Source of the DNA: Lamellibrachia columna
Lineage: Eukaryota; Annelida; Polychaeta; Sabellida; Siboglinidae
Reading direction: 5' to 3'
Assembly (NCBI GenBank): GCA_963662155.1
Contig: OY759261.1
Location: forward strand, 2,730,227-2,794,226
DNA: 64,000 bases
Of this stretch, positions 1 to 11,659 are shown one piece after another (within the stretch, counting starts at the first letter, position 1; the number at the start of each line of letters is the position of its first letter). A program made the translations under genes and the position numbers. The notes under the pieces are model-generated. The model saw only the letters and a program-made list of their open reading frames with translations, did no database searches and was not told the origin of the DNA.

Positions 1-117
1 CTGATCATTCAAATGTCTAGAAATGGAATTAGTAGGCCAGTCATCAGCTGCGCCTTTGAAATGAAAGGGCAACATTTAAGTCAGGTTAAATTTGTTCGTT
101 TACATAAGGCCTAGTCC

Positions 118-384
118 TAAGAACAGTGGCATATACATATTTATCTAATCGTAGGAACAGTGGCATATACATGTGAATCTAGTTGTAGGAACAGTGGCAT
201 ATACATGTGCATCTAGTTGTAGGAACAGTTGCATATACACATGTATCTAGTTGTAGGAACAGTGGCATATACACATGTATCTAGTTGTAGGAACAGTGGC
301 ATATACATATGTATCTAGTTGTAGGAACAGTGGCATATACATATGTATCTAGTTGTAGGAACATTGGTATATACATGTGTATCT
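118..384. repeat. 34-bp minisatellite, about 8 copies
   Basis: Unit gtaggaacagtggcatatac plus acatgtatctagtt. Confidence 0.95.
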
Positions 385-759
<375 letters not shown>

Positions 760-1029
760 TCCGTAAATGGTAATATTCAAATAACTAAATCCAACACTCA
801 TACCTATAATAACAGAGTAAGTACACCCGGAGGTGTAGTCAGAAAAGAAAGGGTTAACGTATGATTAATCATAGCCTTGAATTATTCATTCGTGCTGAGT
901 TTGCGGCATGAGTGTTCCTATGTGGCGACAGTCGCCCGTCTGAATGGGGTCAATGCAGTATTCATGGGACCGGCTGGTTAAGCAGCGAGGCGTGTCGACG
1001 CCGGGAATGGAATAGGCCCAGTGTGGGTG

Positions 1030-1320
1030 AACGAGACTAAGATTGAACTGATACCAAAGTACAAATACCTAGGCTCAATGATTAGTATCAAAAAGAAGAG
1101 GTAGAAGAAAATGGGATGGATTGATAACATGAAGTATTTGACAGAAGGTGGACTCGAAGTGGCTAGAGAGATTGACAACATGAAGCATTGGACAGATGGT
1201 GGACTCGAAGTGGCTAGAGAGATTGACAACATGAAGCAGTGGACAGATGGTGGACTCGAAGTGGCTAAAGAGATTGACAACATAAAGCTTTGGACAGATG
1301 GTGGACTCGGACTTGCCTCA
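1030..1320 (+). pseudogene. LINE reverse-transcriptase C-terminal fragment with 51-bp repeats
   Basis: At 1035-1102 the frame reads KIELIPKYKYLGSMIS, the YLGS motif typical of the end of LINE reverse transcriptases. From 1111 it reads WIDNMKYLTEGGLEVAREI, resembling the WIDNIKEW...L..A tail of such proteins. That tail is repeated about four times as a 51-bp (17-codon) unit. The fragment is short, with a stop between the two motifs. Confidence 0.6.
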
Positions 1321-1658
1321 GCACTTTATGTTGGGAATTGGGCAACGCCCCCATTTAACTTCATTGTTTTATTTGTTTTCGGATGTAACATGTTGCGCCA
1401 CTCCACGGTAGCATGGTGAACTAATGCTCGTTGCGAGTGGATAACAGTATAGATAAATCGCAACAGCAGTCGATTTGGGAAAATGTATTTTAATTGTAGG
1501 GACTTAACGTAAAATAAGACACACTAGTGTTGTTGACCTGCGCATACTTTGATGAATATTTACAAACAATCCAAAACCAAACGGAAGTCAGACATATTGT
1601 ATTCATGTCCGCAAAATTTGAAAGTGAAATAATGTTTACCTCCGTTTGATGGAATAAC

Positions 1659-2068
1659 TCCTGTGAAAATATACAATTGAGTTACATGGTATTACGTGGC
1701 ATTACATGGTATTACGTGGCATTACATGGTATTACGTGGCATTACATGGTATTACGTGGCATTACATGGTATTACGTGGCATTACATGGTATTACATGGT
1801 ATATCATGGTATGCCATGACATTGCATGGTAAACTGTGGTAGACCCTGCTTTCTCACATATTGCGTATGGTAATTGTAATGTATACCATGGTTTACCTGT
1901 ATGGTATACCATGTTTACCTATCATGGTATTTTATCAAGGTTTCCCTGTTTCAAAACACCATTTTGTACCACGGTTTCTTATTTACGTCATGTCATGTTA
2001 CCATGGTTTACCTCTTTCAACACACCATGGCATTTTACCATGGAATACGATGGTATATTTTCATAAGG
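1659..2068. mobile_element. foldback/MITE element 1
   Basis: Left end cctgtgaaaatatac and right end gtatattttcataagg are inverted copies. The inside is built of CCATGG-rich palindromic repeats. Internal sequence 1835-1925 is an inverted copy of 2400-2480 in element 2, so the two elements belong to one family in opposite orientation. Confidence 0.7.
1684..1802. repeat. 20-bp tandem repeat within MITE 1, about 6 copies
   Basis: (acatggtattacgtggcatt)n. Confidence 0.93.
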
Positions 2069-2086
2069 TGTAGAACACTGGCGTGT

Positions 2087-2332
2087 ATACTGCGTTTGTG
2101 CACGTGCATTACAATAAGGTATAACACAAGATTCCAAGCATCAACAGGACGTTTGTGCACGTGCATTACAAGAAGGTATAACACAAGATTCCAAGCATCA
2201 ACAGGACGTTTGTGCACGTGCATTACAAGAAGGTATAACACAAGATTCCAAGCATCAACAGGACGTTTGTGCACGTGCATTACAAGAAGGTATAATACAA
2301 GATTCCAAGCATCAACAGGACGTTGTCGACAG
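2087..2332. repeat. 57-bp minisatellite, 4 copies, within D1 copy 1
   Basis: Unit cgtttgtgcacgtgcattac with acacaagattccaagcatca. The paralogue near 9310 has one unit only. Confidence 0.95.
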
Positions 2333-2364
2333 GAGATCGTTCGAACTACTTAACATTTTACCTG

Positions 2365-2582
2365 TCCCTTGTGAAAATTTACTATGGTGAGTAGCATGGT
2401 GTTTCGAAACAGGTAAACCATGGTATACCATACTTTTACCATACACAATATATGAAAAAGCATGGTCTACTACAGCTTTCTTTGTAATGTCGTGATATGC
2501 CATGGTATGCCATGTAATACCATGTAATATAACGAAATACCATGGCATACTATGTAATTCCATGGTATATTTTCATAAGGGA
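2365..2582. mobile_element. foldback/MITE element 2
   Basis: Inverted termini TCCCTTGTGAAAA and TTTTCATAAGGGA, extending imperfectly into TWTACYATGG. The paralogous block shows the empty site: cct-a-tcgagg at 9391-9400 where this copy has cctg-element-tcgagg. No coding capacity. Confidence 0.8.
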
Positions 2583-2990
2583 TCGAGGATCCAGTGTTCT
2601 TTCTTCGACCGATAAGTTTGTTTGCCGTCGTTACGTCGAATCGTTACCAAAGAGGCGCCGCTGAAGCAAACTTTGTGCTTTAAGGTTCAGCTTTGTGGTT
2701 TTCCGGGTCATTGGCTACATGGTAGCAAATTAAACTAATGGGTGACTAATCACTACATGGTAGCATGGTCAACTAACGGGTGTCTAAGCTCCTCCCCGCG
2801 AGATCTTTGATACGCCATTGCAGCCATGAGTCATAGTCCCGCTTTATGTGTCAATCATGTCAGTGGGCGTAGCGCTGACTGGCTGGCTTCGGGTGTTGTT
2901 CTTTTAACAGACACACAGTACCAAAGCCTGGAGAATCTGTAACCAAACTAACAGACATACCTGTGTAAAACGATCTCGCACCTTTCAGCA

Positions 2991-3058
2991 ATGTCGTCGT
3001 CAAGCGGCGTCGTCACATTCGGTGATCCTGTGTACGAAGAAATCTTCGGGGATCCGAG
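2991..3058 (+). CDS. first coding exon of an LRAT-like locus, copy 1
   Basis: ATG opens MSSSSGVVTFGDPVYEEIFGDP, then a phase-2 donor ag|gtgagt. A near-identical exon lies at 10409-10476. Phase 2 matches the acceptors of the LRAT exons at 22822 and 25734, which supply the third base (AG+T = Ser) and continue GGDQLA. The functional link to those distant exons is inferred from phase, paralogy and order; no LRAT exon directly follows this copy in its own block. The conserved reading frame between the two paralogues (mostly synonymous or conservative changes) supports real coding ancestry. It could be an intact alternative first exon or a relic of a duplicated gene. Confidence 0.55.
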
Positions 3059-3673
3059 GTGAGTCCACCAAGGACATTCATGAACAGAACAAAGACCGCA
3101 TTAGAAATGTTTCGCGTGTGATGGCGTATGACTGTGTGAACTCTAGCGCCAAGTAAAACATGTCCATTGCGGGTCACAACCAGAATAGAACCGGGTATGT
3201 AATATAGCGTGGATATGCCGGATATCTGGTGTAGTTACGACCGATTTGTAATAATTGACCAATTGTGCAATAAGATAAAGCCGATTTTACAATACGTAAC
3301 TATTTTGCAATAAAACGGCCGATTTAATAATAAATTGAGCGTGCCGGTAGCAACATTTTCAGTCGGCGTGTTATTAGAAAAACGGTGCACTGACATTATT
3401 ACAAAATCGACCTTATACTGTTACAAAATCGGTACGTCCATTTACCTCAACTGTATTCAGGCAGGCGGATCAGGGGAATTCTTTGAACAACCAAATATAA
3501 TTGCCAATAACAATAAATATTAATCCCTCACCCTCCAAAATTATCTCTCCGTGCAAAAAGAGAATCGTTGCCTTCAATGGCTACATCGACACGCAATACA
3601 ATACAATATTGCGGGAACATGTTCAGATTGAGCATTTAAATCGGGAACATGTTCAAGCATCTATAAGCGTTTT

Positions 3674-5084
3674 GTATGCTTTGAAAGTTATGGTCGTGCA
3701 CGTGTGTGTGCTTGGAAAGCTAAGGCCGTGCACGTGCGTGTGTTTGGAAAGCAACGGTCGTGCACGTGCGTGTGTTTGGAAAGCAACGGTCGTGCACGTG
3801 CTTGTGTTTGGAAAGCTATGGTCGTGCACGTTTGTATGCTTGGAAAGCTACGGTCGTGCACGTTTGTGTGCTTAGAAAGCTACGGTCGTGCACGTATATG
3901 TGCCTGGAAAGCTACGGTCTTGCACGTGTATGTGCTTGGAAAGCTACGGTCGTGCACGTGCGTGTGCTTAGAAAGCTACGGTCGTGCACGTGTATGTGCT
4001 TAGAAAGCTACGGTCGTGCACGTGTGTATGCTTGGAAAGCAACGGTCGTGCACGTGTTTGTGCTTAGAAAGCTACGGTCGTGCACGTGTATGTGCTTGGA
4101 AAGCTACGGTCGTGCACGTGCGTGTGCTTGGAAAGCTGTGGTCGTGCACGTGTGTGTGCTTAGAAAGCTACGGTCGTGCACGTGTGTGTGCTTACAAAAC
4201 TACGGACGTGCACGTGCGTGTGCTTAGAAAGCTACGGTCGTTCACGTGCGTGTGCTTGGAAAGCTACGGTCGTGCACGTGTGTGTGCTTAGAAAGCTATG
4301 GTCGTGCACGTGCGTGTGCTTGGAAAGTTACTGTCGTGCACGTTTGTATGCTTGGAAAGCTATGGTCGTGCACGTGTGTATGCTTGGAAAGCTATGGTCG
4401 TGCACGTTTGTATGCTTGGAAAGCTACGGTGGTGCACGTTTGTATGCTTGGAAAGCTATGGTCGTGCACGTTTGTATGCTTGGAAAGCTACGGTGGTGCA
4501 CGTTTGTATGCTTGGAAAGCTATGGTCGTGCACGTTTGTATGCTTGGAAAGCTACGGTGGTGCACGTTTGTATGCTTGGAAAGCTATGGTCGTGCACGTT
4601 TGTATGCTTGGAAAGCTACGGTGGTGCACGTTTGTATGCTTGGAAAGCTATGGTCGTGCACGTTTGTATGCTTGGAAAGCTACGGTGGTGCACGTTTGTA
4701 TGCTTGGAAAGCTATGGTCGTGCACGTTTGTATGCTTGGAAAGCTACGGTGGTGCACGTTTGTATGCGTGGAAAGCTATGGTCGTGCACGTTTGTATGCT
4801 TGGAAAGCTACGGTGGTGCACGTTTGTATGCTTGGAAAGCTATGGTCGTGCACGTTTGTATGCTTGGAAAGCTACGGTGGTGCACGTTTGTATGCTTGGA
4901 AAGCTATGGTCGTGCACGTTTGTATGCTTGGAAAGCTATGGTCGTGCACGTTTGTATGCTTGGAAAGCTACGGTGATGCACGTTTGTATGCTTGGAAAGC
5001 TATGGTCGTGCACGTTTGTATGCTTGGAAAGCTATGGTCGTGCACGTTTGTATGCTTGGAAAGCTATGGTCGTGCACGTTTGGG
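3674..5084. repeat. 32-bp minisatellite, about 44 copies, within D1 copy 1
   Basis: Unit gtcgtgcacgtttgtatgct plus tggaaagctacg. The first half of the array often reads gtgcacgtg (a CACGTG E-box palindrome). The second half alternates ...acggtggtgcac / ...atggtcgtgcac, a 64-bp dimer. The paralogue at 10985-11025 has a single unit. Open frames of 99-333 codons on the + strand are artefacts. Confidence 0.96.
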
Positions 5085-5099
5085 TGTGCAACACATTAA

Positions 5100-6660
5100 G
5101 CTACTTTTTCCGTTTCAACTGTTCACGCTCCGCTGCGTCCAGTGTTGCTACTGGCACGCTCCAATGCCCCTGTCTGCCTGTAGACGTCGGCACGCTCCAC
5201 TGTGTATGAGTGACTACGGTGGCTATAGTCGTGCAGCCGAGGGGTAACCCCTTTTCGCCGGATATAGTTTTGCATATTTATCTAGCATATGCATATGTAT
5301 ATCCAGGTGAGTGTGGAGTTCTCGTTCTCACCCTTGCGAAAATAAAAATGGGAAAATCCAGGATGGCTGCAACGGAATCGTAAATATCGACTTATTATCA
5401 TATCTTCGCAACCAGATAAAATACAAACATGACTAAAATATATTTTATAATTATATCGTCAACCGTTACTAATTCAATTCCACCATTATTTGTTTGAAAA
5501 AAATGTAAAGAAAACAAAGTAGCGACCATAATGTGTATGCTATATATTGCCGACAATGCGAAAGACAACTATAATAATTATTATGAATATCATGTTCAGC
5601 AACCAGATAGCGTAAGAGCATGGCTAAATTAACTTTCCCTGTGCGTTATATGTGGAGAATAACATTTAGAGCATGGTTTTCTGTAATAATAAAGATGAAA
5701 CAACTCGCGACCATATCACGTTTATTGAATGTATGGCATTGAATCTTTTAGACATACAAAACAGACAGTTTCAGTTATACGTTGTTCGCTCTATTTAAGG
5801 CAATTCACTGGGGGAATCACTTTTTTTATAATTCCTTTATTTTTAATGCAGATTGCTGAAAGTGTTAGGGAATTTTAAGTAAATAAAAGTATGCTCAAGA
5901 TATTTTGGGGGGATTTGTTGATTGAGCGTTACTATGGATACGGCAGCCATCTTGGATTTGAAATGCAATTCTAAGGAGGAATATATCTTTAGATTGGACT
6001 GTCCAAATTCAACATAAATTAGCAGGCAAATGCTATACATAAACCTACAGGGGCTATGGAGCAACATGTCTAATAACTTTAATATTTAAATTTTCCCAAA
6101 TTTTTATACGTTTTGAAGTATGAAAGCCATGTTCACGAGACAGTTGCAATGAAAGTTGGTATGTTTACAACAATGTGTTTACATAGTCTCCTAGAGCGTA
6201 CAATCAAGAGACACTGACATAAATGTCAAGCAATTTTATTGAAAACTAACCGAGATATGCTCATACTCAGCGACTTTGTTGTTAAAATATGTGTATGTGA
6301 GAAAATCGCATTTGAAGTTTGAACAAACTTTCATAGCACATTTTAATATATAAAGTGTCACTAGATCACTGAAACACTGCAGGAAATATATCAATTATCC
6401 TCTGTGTCAACTGACATGCAATTAAAATAATATTTAACTGTACATAAACAGTTAGTGACGCACTTAGGGTATCTAGTATACCGTTCACAAATGCCAAAAA
6501 CGTGCATATTTAGATCACAGTCTAGTTATTTCTTCCATATCTGTTATATGTACCTTTGCAAATAAGATGTTCATAGTATTAATGATAAACTATGTCAAAT
6601 GGACAATGTAAAAATAATAGTCATATGTCATCATAATCTATTTAGTATGTATTCACACAA
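5100..6660. other. end of D1 copy 1 and AT-rich intergenic DNA
   Basis: 5100-5795 is duplicated at 11030-11660. After about 5800 I see only AT-rich, apparently single-copy DNA. Confidence 0.5.
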
Positions 6661-7165
6661 CCAATACCGTAGTTTGATCGATGTCCACGCGTCATCCACG
6701 ATCCATAGAAGCTGAAGGTGATGTTGATTGGGCCGTCCTCATCGATGGAAGGATGGAAGGGTCGAGCTCCTGGTACACTCGTCGTACAACCTCTGCAGTG
6801 TCACATGTCATCTGGGTTACAACCACCAGGTTCGCCTGCGTGATGGCCTTCGCGTGCGTGCTGTAGGTGCTGTGGTGCGTTGGAGCCATGTCCAAGCAAC
6901 GACAAAAGTCCGCCATGTCCAACGTCCATATCCATGGTTGCAGCCACTGCCGATCGTGTCACTACGAATGTCACATTGGCCGCCTACTCCTTGTCGAGTC
7001 GATCGGAGGTTGACACTTTGTTCACGACGACATCACACGTCGAACATAACGTCTCGAGTCGGCAGACGAGTCCCAGTCTGCGACTGACAGCACGGATCCC
7101 AAGTGTGCTGCATTCGCACGATGGACACAACGTGCGTGCGTGGTACACACGATATCATACATAAT
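6660..7165 (-). pseudogene. Mutator-like transposase-domain fragment, degenerate
   Basis: On the minus strand broken frames read in order ECSTLGIRAVSRRLGLVC, EYAANVTFV, HHSTYSTHAKAITQAN, VRRVYQELDPS and YGSWMTRGHRSNYGIGCV. This order (N-V...; MHH.TY..H.KAI..AN; V.EVYQELDP; YDGSWMTRGHSS.YGIGCV) is that of the Mutator-like transposase domain proteins common in invertebrate genomes. Several frameshifts separate the pieces. CpG-rich compared with its flanks, as if recently arrived or formerly coding. Confidence 0.7.
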
Positions 7166-7985
7166 GGTGTGCATGCGCGTGTGTGTGTGAGTGACGCAAT
7201 GTTATATAATAAAATATAAACTACTTCTATTGCAGTAAAATAACTAGTCTAAGACTAAGTAACTACCCTTGGCACTTGCCAAACAATTTTGCACACGTTG
7301 AAGCAAAAGACATATACCGGCGAAGAAGATATTTTACAGCACTGACGTTGACAAGTTGTTGCGTGCGCTGTTTTACGTCATCGCGAAGGTCAAGGTAGTT
7401 TGCGAAACGTTTACTATTAAATTTTGAGCAATGAAACTGTATCTAACGAAAATGCACACCCTTAGTCGTATAAAACGTTTCTCGCAAGTGTGCTTCATTG
7501 GACGTTTCCGGTGATGAAATCGTGTGGAATTTGCCTTGTGATGAATGTACGTGTGATGTGCGTGAATGCTTCCGAAACCTTTCTCTGGAATGTGTCACTG
7601 TTACTGGTGACACGGTCCATCATTGCGCTTGACACGAAACCATTTCTGGGCGGCCGATAGAACCATCACAAGTAAACGCAAATGTTGACACGCGCATTCG
7701 AGCATCCACACACGACATCTCGCTCCAGCACTAAAACAGACACATGACAACCACAAACAACACACCCACACATGAACAAACACAAACACGTACGGGGACA
7801 ATGAATGCATTCTCCATAATTCTCGTTCAGAGCTTCTGACACATTCATAATCAACACTGTTGCAATAAACTCACGAGTATAATATCAGCCTTGCCAGGAC
7901 ACAGGGAGCACACGCCGCTTATTTCGAAAGGTACTGATTATATCTCCACTGGAGCACATACCACATCAGCACAAATAGAACGGCC
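7166..7985. other. no gene recognised
   Basis: Single-copy DNA with short frames (7601-7857, minus) that match nothing I know. Confidence 0.5.
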
Positions 7986-7992
7986 GCCTTCT

Positions 7993-8455
7993 GTTGCACT
8001 GTTGAAGACCAGACGGCTGTAACTTACAAGACACTGTGTCCCATGCACAGGTGCACTGTTGAAGACCTGACGACTGTAACTTACATGACACTGTGTCCCA
8101 TGCACAGGTGCACTGTTGAAGACTATACGACTGTAACTTACAGGACACTGTGTCCCTTGCACAGGTGCACTGTTGAAGACCTGACGACTGTAACTTACAG
8201 GACACTGTGTCCCTTGCACAGGTGCACTGTTGAATACCTGACGGCTGTAACTTACAGGACACTGTGTCCCTTGCACAGGTGCACTGTTGAATACCTGACG
8301 ACTGTAACTTACATGACACTGTGTCCCATGCACAGGTGCACTGTTGAAGACCTGACGACTGTAACTTACAGGACACTGTGTCCCTTGCACAGGTGCACTG
8401 TTGAATACCTGACGGCTGTAACTTACAGGACACTGTGTCCCATGCACAGGTGCTC
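7993..8455. repeat. 57-bp minisatellite, 8 copies
   Basis: Unit ctgttgaagacctgacgact with gtaacttacaggacactgtg. Variants are catgacac and gaatacc. Open on both strands because 57 is divisible by 3. Confidence 0.96.
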
Positions 8456-8459
8456 GGCA

Positions 8460-9290
8460 CCAGTCGCTGACTAACCTAGTTGTGGGGTAAGACATCGGAC
8501 TGAAGCGTCGTGGCCAGGGGAAAACACGGACGGTGGGCGGGTGGAGTACAACAATATAATGCTAGTGGTGGGTTTTAAAACACGGTATTCTCTATATAAA
8601 CACGGTATTCTCTATATGAAATTTATTACACAAAAATAACATTATTTTTGGGGTTTTTATTTTAAATTTGAAAAAATTATTTCACTGGATATACAAACTT
8701 GGGCGGATATGAGAGGGTTTAATATGCTAATGTTATTTGATGTCCTCTAATTCTACTAAATGCTTTACGTTTAAAAAATATTTCTATCAATATTTTAATA
8801 ACAATTCGATGTTAAAACAAGTCATAATTCATATCCTCTTAATATCCTAGTGTGGTGAGTCATGAACGGACTTCATCAAGAACGCTTAACAAAAGTTAAC
8901 ATTAGTTAAATGCAACGTTGGCGAGGGAAACTCGATCGAGCAAGTCGTCGCTCGAAGTTGTTTGGTCTTTTCAAAGCAAAGTCCATTGATATTGACTCAA
9001 AATAACAATTGTATTCAATACGTCTTCCCGCTAATAATGGCATGCATTCACTTTGTTCGCTGTGGCTCGTCATACACACGGATGAGTAATCGCAATAACA
9101 TGTTCCATTAACTAAACCGATTCGTGATACCTTTGTGTTGAATCAACAGCAATGTTGACATAAATGCGGGTCTTTAATTCGATATAAATTAACGTTTTGT
9201 TAGTGTTTGTCTGACGCGGTGAACGCGCGACACTGATATTTTTCTTTTTCGTTGACTATTATAGCAAACGTGTGCAGACCTGTGTATCGA
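8460..9290. other. no feature recognised
   Basis: AT-rich intergenic DNA with a short direct repeat cacggtattctctatat at 8580-8620. Confidence 0.5.
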
Positions 9291-9559
9291 TTAATAAAGT
9301 GTGTTCAATGCGTTTGTGCACGTGCACAATATTCCAAGAATTAACTGAACGTTGTTTGACAGAAAATCGTTCGAACAACTCACAATTTGACCTATCGAGG
9401 ATCCAGTGTTCTCGCTTCGATCGATAAGTTTGTTTGTCGTCGCTATGTCGAATCGTTACCAAACAGACGCCACTGAAGCAAATTTAGTGGTTTAAGGTCC
9501 AGCTTATTGTTTCTCCGGGTCATTGGCTTATTTTTTTCTTATCTTATGTAACATATTGA

Positions 9560-10225
9560 ACCACTACTTGATGGCATGGTAAACTAACGGGTGACTAATT
9601 CACTACATGATGGCATGGTAAACTAACGGGTGACTAAGTCACTACATGATGCCATGGTAAACTAACGGGTGACTAAACCACTACATGGTGGTATGGTAAA
9701 CTAACGGGTGACTAAGTCACTACATGATGGCATGGTAAACTAACGGGTGACTAAGTCACTACATGATGGCATGGTAAACTAACGGGTGACTAAGTCACTA
9801 CATGATGCCATGGTAAACTAACGGGTGACTAAGTCACTACTTGGTGGCATGGTAAACTAACGGGTGACTAAGTCACTACATGATGGCATGGTAAACTAAC
9901 GGGTGACTAATTCACTACATGGTGGTATGGTAAACTAACGGGTGACTAAGTCACTACATGATGGCATGGTAAACTAACGGGTGACTAAGTCACTACTTGG
10001 TGGCATGGTAAACTAACGGGTGACTAATTCACTACATGATGGCATGGTAAACTAACGGGTGACTAAGTCACTACATGATGCCATGGTAAACTAACGGGTG
10101 ACTAAGTCACTACATGATGCCATGGTAAACTAACGGGTGACTAAGTCACTACATGGTGCCATGGTAAACTAACGGCTGACTAAACCACTACTTGGTGGCA
10201 TGGTAAACTAACGGCTGACTAAACT
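9560..10225. repeat. 39-bp minisatellite, about 17 copies, within D1 copy 2
   Basis: Unit actaacgggtgactaagtca plus ctacatgatggcatggtaa. D1 copy 1 has only about two degenerate units (2730-2790). Confidence 0.96.
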
Positions 10226-10408
10226 TCCCCTTAGCGAGATTCTAGATACGTCACTGCAACCACGAGTCGTCGTCCCGCTTTATGTGTCAATCATGTCAGT
10301 GGGCGTAACCGTTCACAGGCTGGCTTCGGGTGTTGTTTTTAACAGACGTACTGTACCAAAGCCTGGAGAATCTGTAACTTGTGTAAAACGATCTCACTCC
10401 TTTTAGCA

Positions 10409-10476
10409 ATGTCGTTGCCAAGCAGCGTCGTCACATTCGGTGAACCGGTGTACGAAGAAATGTTCGGGGAACCGTG
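10409..10476 (+). CDS. first coding exon of an LRAT-like locus, copy 2
   Basis: ATG opens MSLPSSVVTFGEPVYEEMFGEP, paralogous to 2991-3058 and of identical length (68 nt, phase 2). The donor has changed from gtgagt to gtcagt (tg|gtcagt), a weaker but possible site; spliced to an LRAT exon the junction codon becomes TGT (Cys) instead of Ser. The flanks are homologous to copy 1, including the upstream tgtgtaaaacgatctcrc. The nearest in-phase LRAT exons are at 22822 and 25734, more than 12 kb away across the 77-bp array. Whether this exon is still used is unknown. Confidence 0.5.
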
Positions 10477-11659
10477 GTCAGTCCCATAAAGGGGATGAAT
10501 CAATTCATGAAAGGAACAAAGATTGCATTAGAAATGTTTCGCGTGCTATTGTGTATGATTGCGCCAAGTAAAACGTGTCCATTGCCGGTAACACGCGGAT
10601 ATGCCGGATAGTTACGACCGTTTTGTAAAAAAAGGTCGTTTTTATAACAAATTAATGTACCGATTCTGTAACAACATAACGCCGATATGTAGCTATGTCA
10701 GGGGTACCGATTTTTAAAACAAACTTTTCAGTTGACTAGTTATTAAAAATCCAGTACACTGATATTATTACAAATCAATCTTATGCTATCACAAAATCGG
10801 TACCTCCATTTATCTCAACTGTATTCAGGCAAGTGGATCAGGGGGATTCTTTGAACAACCAGATAAAGTTATCTCTCCATGCGAAAGAATCGTTGCGTGG
10901 AATGGCTACCTCCTCAATACAATATTGCAGGAACATGTTCAGATTGAGCTTTTAAATCGGGAACATTTTCATCCATCTATAAGTGATTTTTGTGCCTGGA
11001 AAGCTATGGTCGTGCACGCTTGGGGGTGCAACACGCTAAGTTACTGTTTCCGTGTCAACTGTTCACGCTCCGCTGCGTCCGATGTTGTTACCGGCACGCT
11101 CCAATGCCCCTGTCTGACTGTAAACGTTGCTACGCCGCACTGCATGTGAGCGACTACGACGACTGTAGTCGGGCCGCCGAGGGATCCAGGTGGGAGTTCT
11201 CATCCTTGGGAAACTATAAAAATGGGAAAATCCAAGATGGCCGCAACGGAATCGTAAAAATCGACCTATTCTCATATCCTTGCAACCAGATAAAATGGAA
11301 ACATGATTAATATGTAGTTTTATTCGTCTTAAAACGTGACGTGAATTAAATTCCACCATTATTTGTTTGAAAACGTGTACAGAAAAAAAGTGGCGACCAC
11401 ATATGTGCTAAATGTTGCTGACAATGCAAAAGACGACTATAATAATTATTCTATATAATATCATATTCAGCAACCGGATAGCGTTGGTGCATGGCTCAAT
11501 TAACTTTCCCTATCTGTTATATGTGGGGAATAACATTTAGATCATAGTTTCTAGTAATAATAAAGATGAAACAGCACGCGGCCATATCATGTTTATTGCA
11601 TGTATGCCACTGAATCGTTTAGACATACACAATAAAAATGTTCAGCTATAGGTTGTTCG

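Larger units (their letters stand above)
2080..5795. repeat. segmental duplication D1, copy 1
   Basis: Homologous in order to 9290-11660: cgtttgtgcacgtgc, gatcgaggatccagtg, gggtcattggct, the ATG exon, gatcaggggaattctttgaa, the hinge at aagcgttttgta/aagtgatttttg, catggctaaattaactttcc and the cagtttcagttatac end. Length differences come from arrays (57-bp, 32-bp) and from a foldback element present only here. Confidence 0.85.

Noticed and set aside
3704..5247. Long overlapping + strand open frames (up to 333 codons)
   Set aside because: All three frames are open because the 32-bp unit lacks stops; the unit length is not divisible by 3 and there is a single-copy paralogue at 10985.
7938..8495. 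185-codon minus-strand repeat protein
   Set aside because: 57-bp array open on both strands with no domain, and no start or splice context outside the repeat.
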